Of a stretch of DNA of 9,006 nucleotides, positions 1-5,781 are shown piece after piece. The translations under genes and the position numbers were made by a program. Location: positions 1 through 9,006 of the forward strand of contig DDEH01000053.1 of assembly GCA_002336085.1 (NCBI GenBank). Reading direction: 5' to 3'. Each line of letters begins with the position of its first letter. Positions within the stretch are counted from its first letter, which is position 1. The stretch comes from Flavobacteriales bacterium UBA1959 (lineage in GTDB: Bacteria > Bacteroidota > Bacteroidia > Flavobacteriales_D > Sanyastnellaceae). Under the pieces are notes generated by a model. It was not told where the DNA came from and did no database searches. It was given only the letters and a program-made list of their open reading frames with translations.

Positions 1-467
1 TCCAAGATGAGCACTTTCGGATCGTGAATCAACGCCTGAGCGAGTCCTACGCGCTGCCTATACCCCTTGGACAGTTGCCCTATTATCTTATGCGCTTCGG
101 GATTTAGCCCCACTTTCTCAATCATTTCTGAAACCGCCGCATGGACATCTTTGATTCCGTGCATACCTGCCGCGTATTCAAGGTATTCTCGCACATACAT
201 CTCCGTATGAATCGGATTGTGTTCCGGCAAATATCCAACGCAACTGCGGGCCTCCATGGGATGTTCTATCACATCGAAACCACAGACCGAGACCGAACCG
301 CTTGAAGCAGGATAATACCCTGATATCAAGCGCATCAGGGTAGATTTCCCAGCTCCATTGGGTCCCAGTAAGCCCAAAACCTGCGCCGTAGGAACTTCCA
401 ACGAAACATTGGACAGCACTTTTTGCTCACCAAATGTTTTACTTACGTTTTGAATGCTAATGGCCAT
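1..467 (-). CDS. gldA: GldA-like ABC transporter ATP-binding protein, 3' part missing
   Basis: This is the nucleotide-binding subunit of an ABC transporter, read from ATG at 467 to the window edge (155 codons). The Walker A motif GPNGAGKST is at residues 35-43. The Q-loop region GYLPEHNP is at 78-85, and this LPEHNP form is characteristic of GldA. The ABC signature LSKGYRQR is at 132-139. The frame leaves the window inside Walker B (VLIL, then probably Asp). In Bacteroidota, GldA works with GldF and GldG in a transporter linked to gliding motility; the same protein also occurs in non-gliding species, so motility cannot be inferred. The gene follows groEL in the same direction, but a terminator lies between, so it is probably transcribed separately. 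A general DrrA/CcmA-type ABC ATPase is the alternative reading. Confidence 0.85.
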   Translation of the reverse strand, partial: MAISIQNVSKTFGEQKVLSNVSLEVPTAQVLGLLGPNGAGKSTLMRLISGYYPASSGSVSVCGFDVIEHPMEARSCVGYLPEHNPIHTEMYVREYLEYAAGMHGIKDVHAAVSEMIEKVGLNPEAHKIIGQLSKGYRQRVGLAQALIHDPKVLIL

Positions 468-501
468 CGGGCGCAATTTACAATGGATCGTTGGGTTCAA
501 T
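468..501 (-). promoter_or_regulatory. Weak candidate gldA promoter
   Basis: On the minus strand TAAATTG (480-474) resembles the Bacteroidota -7 element TAnnTTTG with one T missing. ATTG (501-498) lies 17 nt upstream as a possible -33 element. Only six bases separate the -7 element from the gldA ATG, so use of this promoter would give an almost leaderless transcript. Both the match and the spacing are imperfect. Confidence 0.22.
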
Positions 502-505
502 GCAC

Positions 506-535
506 AAAAAAAGCCACCCCATTGCTGAGGTGGCT
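506..535 (-). terminator. Rho-independent terminator of groESL
   Basis: Read on the minus strand, AGCCACC (535-529) pairs with GGTGGCT (518-512) around a 10-nt loop, and seven T follow (512-506, the first shared with the stem). It lies 22 nt after the groEL stop codon and before gldA, so it should end the chaperonin transcript. Confidence 0.85.
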
Positions 536-557
536 CGTCAAAGTCAATTCATTCGCT

Positions 558-2195
558 TTACATCATGCCGCCCATACCACCGCCCATGCCCGCTGGAGGA
601 GCGGACGGAAGCATCTCTTCTTCTTCATCGGAGACGACGCACTCTGTAATCAAGACCATTCCCGATATGGAAACAGCATTCTCAAGTGCGACACGGGTAA
701 CCTTTGTAGGGTCAATGACACCTGCTTCAAACAAGTTCTCGAACACTTCCGTTCTAGCATTGTAACCGAAGTCCCCTTTGCCTTCCCGCACAGCATTGGC
801 CACAACAGCCCCTTCTCCACCCGCGTTGCTCACAATCTGACGCAACGGCTCTTCTATCGCTCGGAAAACGATTTTCATGCCAGTTGTCTCGTCTGCGTTC
901 AAGCCCTCCATCGAGGCAACAGATGCGGCAGCTCGTATGTACGCCGTTCCACCACCAGGAACAATTCCTTCTTCAACGGCAGCGCGCGTCGCGTGCAAAG
1001 CATCATCGACACGATCCTTCTTTTCCTTCATCTCCACTTCCGTAGCAGCCCCGACGTAAAGAACAGCAACTCCGCCCGCCAGCTTTGCGAGACGCTCCTG
1101 CAATTTCTCTTTGTCGTAATCGGAAGTAGTTGTCTCCACTTGCGCTTTTATTTGACCAATCCGGCCTTCAATGGCATCCTTTTCACCAGAACCGTTTACA
1201 ACCGTTGTGTTGTCTTTGTCAATGGTCACTTTTTCCGCACTGCCCAAATCTTCCAACGTTACGTTTTCCAATTTCAAGCCTGTCTCCTCTGAGATGACTT
1301 GACCTCCTGTTAAAATTGCGATGTCTTGCAGCATCGCCTTTCGGCGGTCTCCAAAACCGGGAGCCTTGACAGCCGCTACCTTGAGCGAGCCTCTAATCTT
1401 ATTGACAACCAACGTAGCCAAAGCTTCGCCATCGATATCCTCTGCAATGATCAACAAAGGGCGTCCGCTTTGAGCAGTTTGCTCCAAACTTGGGAGCAAA
1501 TCTTTCATCGTGGAAATCTTCTTATCGTAAATCAAGATGAACGGGTTGTCCAGTTCAACCTCCATCTTCTCGCTGTTCGTCACGAAATAAGGCGACAAGT
1601 AACCGCGGTCAAACTGCATTCCCTCCACCGTTCTTACTTCCGTATCAGTTCCTTTCGCCTCCTCGACGGTAATGACACCTTCGTTACCGACCACTTTCAT
1701 GGCATTGGCAATGAGGCCTCCAATCGCTTCATCATTGTTTGCTGAAATTGTAGCGACTTGCTCAATCTTGGATATATCGCTTCCAACTTCGCGAGAGATA
1801 TTTTGCAACTCGGAAACAATGGCCTTGGTAGCCTTGTGCATTCCACGCTTCAAATCCATCGGGTTCGCTCCTGCTGCAACATTGCGTAAACCTTCTGCAA
1901 TGAGCGCTTGAGCCAATACCGTAGCAGTCGTAGTGCCATCTCCAGCCACATCGGCTGTCTTGGAGGCAACTTCCTTGACCATTTGAGCCCCCATGTTCTC
2001 CAAGGAGTCCTTGAGTTCAATCTCTCGTGCCACGGTCACACCATCTTTTGTGACAGCTGGAGCACCAAATTTCTTTTCAATGACTACGTTTCGACCCTTG
2101 GGACCGAGTGTAACTTTTACCGCGTCAGCAAGCTTATCGACGCCGGCCTTTAGGCCATTACGAGCGTCGGTGTTGAATTGAATATCTTTTGCCAT
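558..2195 (-). CDS. groEL: Chaperonin GroEL (Hsp60, large subunit)
   Basis: GroEL is the 14-mer cage that folds cytosolic proteins in cycles of ATP binding with the GroES lid. The 545-residue length is normal for the family. The start MAKDIQFN is typical. The ATP site is present as TLGPKG at 29-34 and GDGTTT at 85-90, with Asp86 matching the phosphate-site Asp87 of E. coli. The region RVDDALHATRAAVEEG carries the Asp corresponding to E. coli Asp398, needed for hydrolysis. The flexible tail ends GGMGGGMGGMM, as usual. It lies 36 nt after groES with no terminator between, so the two are co-transcribed. No Shine-Dalgarno sequence is visible, only an A-rich leader, which is normal for Bacteroidota. 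Nothing suggests a divergent or secondary copy. Confidence 0.99.
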   Translation of the reverse strand: MAKDIQFNTDARNGLKAGVDKLADAVKVTLGPKGRNVVIEKKFGAPAVTKDGVTVAREIELKDSLENMGAQMVKEVASKTADVAGDGTTTATVLAQALIAEGLRNVAAGANPMDLKRGMHKATKAIVSELQNISREVGSDISKIEQVATISANNDEAIGGLIANAMKVVGNEGVITVEEAKGTDTEVRTVEGMQFDRGYLSPYFVTNSEKMEVELDNPFILIYDKKISTMKDLLPSLEQTAQSGRPLLIIAEDIDGEALATLVVNKIRGSLKVAAVKAPGFGDRRKAMLQDIAILTGGQVISEETGLKLENVTLEDLGSAEKVTIDKDNTTVVNGSGEKDAIEGRIGQIKAQVETTTSDYDKEKLQERLAKLAGGVAVLYVGAATEVEMKEKKDRVDDALHATRAAVEEGIVPGGGTAYIRAAASVASMEGLNADETTGMKIVFRAIEEPLRQIVSNAGGEGAVVANAVREGKGDFGYNARTEVFENLFEAGVIDPTKVTRVALENAVSISGMVLITECVVSDEEEEMLPSAPPAGMGGGMGGMM

Positions 2196-2231
2196 TTCGA
2201 ATGTTTTTCTTGGTTCTCTTCAAAGTTGTTT

Positions 2232-2507
2232 TCACACAATGGCGAGAATGTCGCTCTCTCGCATAATCATAAAATCAGACCCCTCAACCTGCAACTCCGT
2301 ACCCGAGTACTTGCCATACAAAACCGTATCACCAACCTTTACAGTGGTAGGCTCATCAGGCTTTCCAGGACCAACAGCAACGACGGTTCCGCGCTGCGGC
2401 TTTTCTTTTGCTGTATCCGGAATGATGATTCCGCTGGCCGTTTTCTCTTCTGCTGCTGCAGGCTCCACGAGAACCCTATCGGCAAGTGGTTTGATGTTCA
2501 TAGACAT
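2232..2507 (-). CDS. groES: Co-chaperonin GroES (Hsp10)
   Basis: GroES forms the seven-membered lid that closes the GroEL chamber. The 91-residue product has the conserved opening IKPLADRVLVEP (residues 5-16). The mobile loop that contacts GroEL follows (EEKTASGIIIPDTAKEKPQRG), then VVAVGPG. The end YSGTELQVEGSDFMIMRESDILAIV is the usual C-terminal beta region. It is slightly shorter than E. coli GroES (97 residues), as is common in this phylum. It is the first gene of the groES-groEL unit. The strong terminator after secG implies its own promoter within the 196-nt gap upstream. Confidence 0.98.
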   Translation of the reverse strand: MSMNIKPLADRVLVEPAAAEEKTASGIIIPDTAKEKPQRGTVVAVGPGKPDEPTTVKVGDTVLYGKYSGTELQVEGSDFMIMRESDILAIV

Positions 2508-2535
2508 GCGTTTTGTTTTTTAGATTTAATGGGTA

Positions 2536-2554
2536 GAATCGATTTTCGTGCCAA
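2536..2554 (-). promoter_or_regulatory. Candidate sigma-54-type (-24/-12) promoter of groES
   Basis: On the minus strand TTGGCACGA (2554-2546) is a full match to the sigma-54 -24 half (YTGGCACGR). After AAA comes TCGAT (2542-2538) where the -12 half should be TTGCW. The GG and the -12 doublet are separated by exactly 10 nt, as required. The flaw is that the doublet is GA, not the nearly invariant GC. The predicted start would be near 2527, giving a leader of about 20 nt before the groES ATG. No good sigma-A-type promoter (TAnnTTTG with an upstream TTTG) is seen in this gap. Inference from motif only. Confidence 0.33.
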
Positions 2555-2575
2555 TGCACTTCACCGGACTTTTCT

Positions 2576-2590
2576 CTGCCTCCATGGCAG
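2576..2590. repeat. Small inverted repeat in the groES leader region
   Basis: CTGCC (2576-2580) and GGCAG (2586-2590) are perfect 5-bp arms around a 5-nt centre. It lies about 50-60 nt upstream of the predicted groES start. It could be a protein site or chance; arms this short occur often. Confidence 0.25.
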
Positions 2591-2623
2591 GTTTTCAACG
2601 TTCCTTGAAGCAATGTTGTCAGC

Positions 2624-2642
2624 ATTTGGATGCATCCCAAAT
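2624..2642. promoter_or_regulatory. Near-perfect palindrome upstream of groES, possible operator or activator site
   Basis: The 19-nt ATTTGGATGCATCCCAAAT reads as ATTTGG(G)ATG-CATCCCAAAT on the two strands, so it is symmetric apart from one extra base. The core GGATGCATCC is a perfect 10-bp palindrome. It starts at the T-tract of the secG terminator and is centred about 105 nt upstream of the predicted groES start, a usual distance for a sigma-54 activator site. It is not a CIRCE element. Confidence 0.35.
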
Positions 2643-2675
2643 AAAAAACGTGCCAACCCTGTCAGGGTGGCACGT
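2643..2675 (-). terminator. Strong rho-independent terminator after secG
   Basis: On the minus strand ACGTGCCA (2675-2668) pairs with TGGCACGT (2655-2648), and an inner CCCT/AGGG stem with a three-base loop and one bulged base extends it. Six T follow (2648-2643, the first shared with the stem). It lies about 30 nt after the secG stop and separates the miaB-secG unit from groESL. Confidence 0.88.
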
Positions 2676-2703
2676 CCATTATTCGATTTCGTTGAGGAAT
2701 AAA

Positions 2704-3003
2704 TTACTCGGCCGCGGGAGTTTCCATCGGCAATGAAGTCGTTGGCAAAATGCTTTCGTCGATTCCAACATCGTCGTTCAGATCTCCGTAGAAAATCCCG
2801 GCTACAATGCATAATACGAAGAGGGCACCTGTGAGTACCCAAGTTGCTTTTACCAAGAAATCCGTTGTTTTCTGGACACCTCCGAGTTGGCTTGCGCCTT
2901 GAAAACCGGTTGCCAAGCCTCCTCCCTTCGGATTCTGAATCAAGATCACTCCACCCAAAAGGATGCACACCAACAAAATGACCGCCATTAAAAAGTATCC
3001 CAT
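2704..3003 (-). CDS. secG: Preprotein translocase subunit SecG
   Basis: SecG is the small accessory subunit of the SecYEG channel in the inner membrane and helps SecA-driven protein export. The 99-residue product has the two expected membrane spans (about residues 4-22 and 52-71). They are joined by the conserved cytoplasmic loop with IQNPKGGGLATGFQG (22-36) and the SQLGG segment. The C-terminal tail (about 72-99) is acidic and Ser/Thr/Pro-rich, as often seen in Bacteroidota SecG. It is the last gene of its unit, 9 nt after the TPR-like gene, and is followed by a terminator. Confidence 0.95.
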   Translation of the reverse strand: MGYFLMAVILLVCILLGGVILIQNPKGGGLATGFQGASQLGGVQKTTDFLVKATWVLTGALFVLCIVAGIFYGDLNDDVGIDESILPTTSLPMETPAAE

Positions 3004-3012
3004 GATTGCGTT

Positions 3013-3945
3013 TTATTCGTTCGATGACTTCGGATGAGTATCCGGGTCGCCCAGTTTTTTTAATTGGAGTGCAAAATAAGTGCTTTTTGCTGGATAATTC
3101 AACGCCAATTGGTGGTAAGCTTTCCGCGCTTTGTCAAAAAGTCCTTGCTTGGCATAAATACGAGCCATCGTCTCCGTAACCAAAGAGGAGTCTTCCAGGA
3201 TACTTTCAGAAGCCCATTTCTTGGGTTCCTGATCCTCTCTAATTGGACCGATTTTGGGGTTTTTAGCAATGAAACGATCCATCATTTGCCGCTTTTGCTG
3301 TGCTGTGGATTCCGTTGAAGAGGCGTCACTTGCTGCCTTCTGATTCTCTGGTGTCACCGGCAATTGCGCCTCACCAAACCCTACGTCAGTTGCACGGCTC
3401 ATTAACCAATTGGAAAATGGCGAAGAGATGGAGTCCTGAATCAACTGCATATCTGCGGATTCAATAGGATAAGTCGTTTTATATTCTTGCGCATCACCTC
3501 CTTCCCATTGCACAACGTCGTTCTCAATCGTCCTTTCAATGGCCGAAATAAGCACCTCTCGTTCTACTGGCAAATTTGGATCGAGTCCCGACTTAGGTGA
3601 CGCAGCAGGGGCAATTTCTTCGCGGGATTCAGCGGTCTCAATGCTCTGTTCATCACCACGCTCATCCACGCCACTCAAGGCCTCATGAATCATACTGGCC
3701 TCCTCAATTAATTTTGATCGGGTAATCAAATCGAAAAGAGGCTGCCGAAACGACATCGATGATGCCGCACGTAGAATGTCTTTCTCCTCGTTCATGTGCC
3801 CAGAAACGGAACTGCAACGGGCGAGAAGCATGGCAAAAACTCCAGCATAGGGATACTTATTCGACCATTCTTCCAGCCCAACTCGATCACCTGCGACCAC
3901 CTCATTGGGGTGCTCTAAAAGGTGTTGGATTCTTTGGATTTGCAT
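3013..3945 (-). CDS. TPR-like protein of unknown function between lptE and secG
   Basis: I do not recognise a named family for this 310-residue protein. No signal peptide or membrane span is visible, so it is probably cytoplasmic. The N-terminal part (about 1-95) is helical and begins MQIQRIQHLLEHP. The middle (about 95-235) is rich in Glu, Ser, Ala and Pro and looks poorly ordered. The C-terminal part (about 250-300) contains one clear TPR-like helix pair: TETMARIYAKQGLFDKARKAYHQLALNYP, with A, G, F and A at the usual TPR positions. It starts 21 nt after lptE and ends 9 nt before secG, so it is co-transcribed with both. Position suggests a role linked to the envelope or to export, but this is inference from neighbours only. 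Confidence 0.8.
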   Translation of the reverse strand: MQIQRIQHLLEHPNEVVAGDRVGLEEWSNKYPYAGVFAMLLARCSSVSGHMNEEKDILRAASSMSFRQPLFDLITRSKLIEEASMIHEALSGVDERGDEQSIETAESREEIAPAASPKSGLDPNLPVEREVLISAIERTIENDVVQWEGGDAQEYKTTYPIESADMQLIQDSISSPFSNWLMSRATDVGFGEAQLPVTPENQKAASDASSTESTAQQKRQMMDRFIAKNPKIGPIREDQEPKKWASESILEDSSLVTETMARIYAKQGLFDKARKAYHQLALNYPAKSTYFALQLKKLGDPDTHPKSSNE

Positions 3946-3966
3946 GACTTTTGGAGCTTAAATCAT

Positions 3967-4473
3967 TCACCAATTTCCCAAGGTAGCATTGAAAATATCT
4001 TGAGACAATTGCTCTCCAATTTCTCGCACCAGTTCATCTTCCACCTGCAGCAAGTCCTGATCACTGGTGTAGTCTGCAAAACGCGTGAAAGTGCGCTCAA
4101 AACTCAAGTCCTGCACAATGGTATTCTCATAGCGCAGGCGAAGCCCAATCGTAAGGCGATTGGATGCGGCGGTTTCATCGCCTTGAACATTTACTGGTTT
4201 GACATCCCAAACCGTAATATCTGCAGCGTATTGCAATTCTCCATCTGAATTGATGAGACGAAGGGTTGATTGGCGTTGAATGCGGTCCCTCAATTCTTCG
4301 GCAAGCACTAGAGCGCTGGCCGCAGAAGCCAGCGGTGTAACCAACTCAAAAGCAGTAACTGAATAGGTCTTAGCTCCTGAAGTTTGGGCGCCATATGGAG
4401 AGTAAATACCACATCCCGCCAGAGTCAAAAAAAGCGTTAACAAAAATACATGGGGATTAACGCTGATGTTCAT
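3967..4473 (-). CDS. lptE: LPS assembly lipoprotein LptE (Bacteroidota type)
   Basis: LptE is the outer-membrane lipoprotein that plugs and supports the LptD barrel, which inserts lipopolysaccharide into the outer leaflet. The 168-residue product begins with a lipoprotein signal peptide. Its hydrophobic stretch is about residues 8-18 and the lipobox LAGC has the acylated Cys at position 21. The mature start CGIYSPYG, the ASNRLTIGLRLRYEN segment (about 103-117) and the end DIFNATLGNW are typical of Bacteroidota LptE. E. coli LptE is not detectably similar by eye, so the call rests on this phylum-type pattern. The start codon overlaps the stop of the sigma-54 activator gene by 4 nt (ATGA), which suggests translational coupling. 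Confidence 0.85.
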   Translation of the reverse strand: MNISVNPHVFLLTLFLTLAGCGIYSPYGAQTSGAKTYSVTAFELVTPLASAASALVLAEELRDRIQRQSTLRLINSDGELQYAADITVWDVKPVNVQGDETAASNRLTIGLRLRYENTIVQDLSFERTFTRFADYTSDQDLLQVEDELVREIGEQLSQDIFNATLGNW

Positions 4474-5771
4474 TTGAGCCCGTATTCCTTAATTTTTCGA
4501 TACAATGTCCGCTCGGAAATACCCAATTCTAATGCCGCATATTTCCTACGATTGCGGTGCTTTGTCAATGCTTTTCGAATCAGCTCCTTTTCGGAATCCT
4601 GCAGCGAAAGAACCTCTTCAACTTCTTCCACATCCTGCGCAGGAAGGTTTGAATCGGAGTGATTTTCACTTTCATTCGAATGCTCCTGCAATGCTGTTTT
4701 CCATGGACTTGCTTGCCATTCAGGCGCCTTAATTTGATCGGCGCTTTCTTCTTGCTCAATTAGCCCAACAGGCAGTTGTTTTGGCGCATTTTCGGCGGGA
4801 TGAAAAAGGCGATTGATCAAATCTGTATGGCGTTCAGACACCTGACTGTCCTTCATCATTTCAAACACCAATTTTTTCAAATCCTGCATGTCCTTGCGCA
4901 TATCGAAAAGAACCTTGTACAAAATCTCCCTTTCATTGAGCGAGGAGGCCTCGTCTGTCACGGCCTTGCGAACGGGAAGTCGGCTGCGGTGAGATTCGGG
5001 CAGATACCCTAACAAAGTGTCCGCATCAATGGAGCGGTTCTGCTCCAAAATGGACATCTGTTCTGTCGTATTTTTCAACTGACGAATATTGCCCGGCCAA
5101 GGATAATTTTCCAAAACCTCCACAGCCTCTGGGCGCATCGACAAGGGCGGCATCTGATATTTCTCAGAAAAATCTGTCGTGAATTTTCGAAACAACAGAT
5201 GAATATCTTGTGGACGATCTCGAAGGCTTGGGACTTCGATAGGCACCTGGCTTAGACGGTAGTAAAGATCTTCTCTAAACTGCCCTCTGCTTATGGCAAC
5301 ATCGAAGTCCACATTGGTCGCTGCCACTACGCGGACATCGGTCTTTTGAACCCGCGAAGATCCCACTCGGATGTATTCACCTGTTTCTAAGACCCTCAAC
5401 AGCCGCACTTGTGTGGTCATGGGCAATTCTGCCACCTCATCGAGGAAAATAGTTCCTCCATCTGCCTCTTCAAAATATCCTTTCCTCGATTCAGTCGCGC
5501 CAGTAAATGAGCCTTTTTCATGGCCAAATAATTCAGAGTCAATCGTGCCTTCAGGAATAGCTCCGCAGTTGACGGCGATGAAAGATCCATGTTTTCGTTT
5601 GGAAAACTGATGCACGACGCGTGGCATGATTTCTTTTCCCACGCCACTCTCACCCAAAACCAACACCGACAAATCCGTAGGTGCAACCTGTGAGGCAACG
5701 GTTACTGCTCGGTCCAAAGCCGGGCTGACTCCAATGACACCAAATCTTCGTTTTATTGCTAGTGCATCCAT
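4470..5771 (-). CDS. Sigma-54-dependent transcriptional activator (AAA+ and Fis-type HTH, no sensor domain)
   Basis: This protein activates RNA polymerase carrying sigma-54 by ATP-driven remodelling. The 433 residues start directly with the AAA+ domain (about 10-245). Walker A GESGVGKE is at 40-47. The sigma-54 contact loop is GSFTGA (87-92; the usual form is GAFTGA). Walker B GGTIFLDE is at 105-112. FREDLYYRL is at 165-173 and WPGNIRQL at 225-232. There is no N-terminal receiver, GAF or PAS domain. A long linker follows, with a probable coiled coil at about 278-308 and an acidic, low-complexity stretch to about 390. A Fis-type helix-turn-helix ends the protein (AALELGISERTLYRKIKEYGL, 412-432). 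It begins 10 nt after miaB. Its targets are unknown; the groES leader is one candidate. Confidence 0.93.
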   Translation of the reverse strand: MDALAIKRRFGVIGVSPALDRAVTVASQVAPTDLSVLVLGESGVGKEIMPRVVHQFSKRKHGSFIAVNCGAIPEGTIDSELFGHEKGSFTGATESRKGYFEEADGGTIFLDEVAELPMTTQVRLLRVLETGEYIRVGSSRVQKTDVRVVAATNVDFDVAISRGQFREDLYYRLSQVPIEVPSLRDRPQDIHLLFRKFTTDFSEKYQMPPLSMRPEAVEVLENYPWPGNIRQLKNTTEQMSILEQNRSIDADTLLGYLPESHRSRLPVRKAVTDEASSLNEREILYKVLFDMRKDMQDLKKLVFEMMKDSQVSERHTDLINRLFHPAENAPKQLPVGLIEQEESADQIKAPEWQASPWKTALQEHSNESENHSDSNLPAQDVEEVEEVLSLQDSEKELIRKALTKHRNRRKYAALELGISERTLYRKIKEYGLK

Positions 5772-5781
5772 TGCTTGATAT

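Noticed and set aside
423..1292. 289-residue open frame on the plus strand opposite groEL
   Set aside because: It lies antisense to an unmistakable groEL gene, crosses the groEL terminator and the gldA start, and its product is rich in His, Phe, Arg and Cys with no recognisable motif. This is a mirror of groEL codon usage.
2526..2585. Possible 19-residue leader peptide before groES (MEAEKSPVKCIGTKIDSTH)
   Set aside because: No ribosome-binding or compositional support, and it would span the proposed groES promoter. Short frames of this size are expected by chance.
2638..2645. TTTATTTG in the secG terminator tail as a groES -7 element
   Set aside because: It matches TAnnTTTG at all but the second base, but there is no -33 TTTG at the right distance and it lies within the terminator T-tract.
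2178..2702. 174-residue open frame on the plus strand across groES and its leader
   Set aside because: Antisense to groES, no motif, and it runs through the secG terminator. Shadow frame.
2508..2703. CIRCE element (HrcA operator) before groES
   Set aside because: Looked for TTAGCACTC-N9-GAGTGCTAA on both strands; nothing similar is present. The palindrome at 2624-2642 has a different sequence.
2561..2968. 135-residue open frame on the minus strand overlapping secG
   Set aside because: It overlaps the well-supported secG in another frame, is very rich in Arg, Asn and Cys, and continues through the terminator. No coding evidence.
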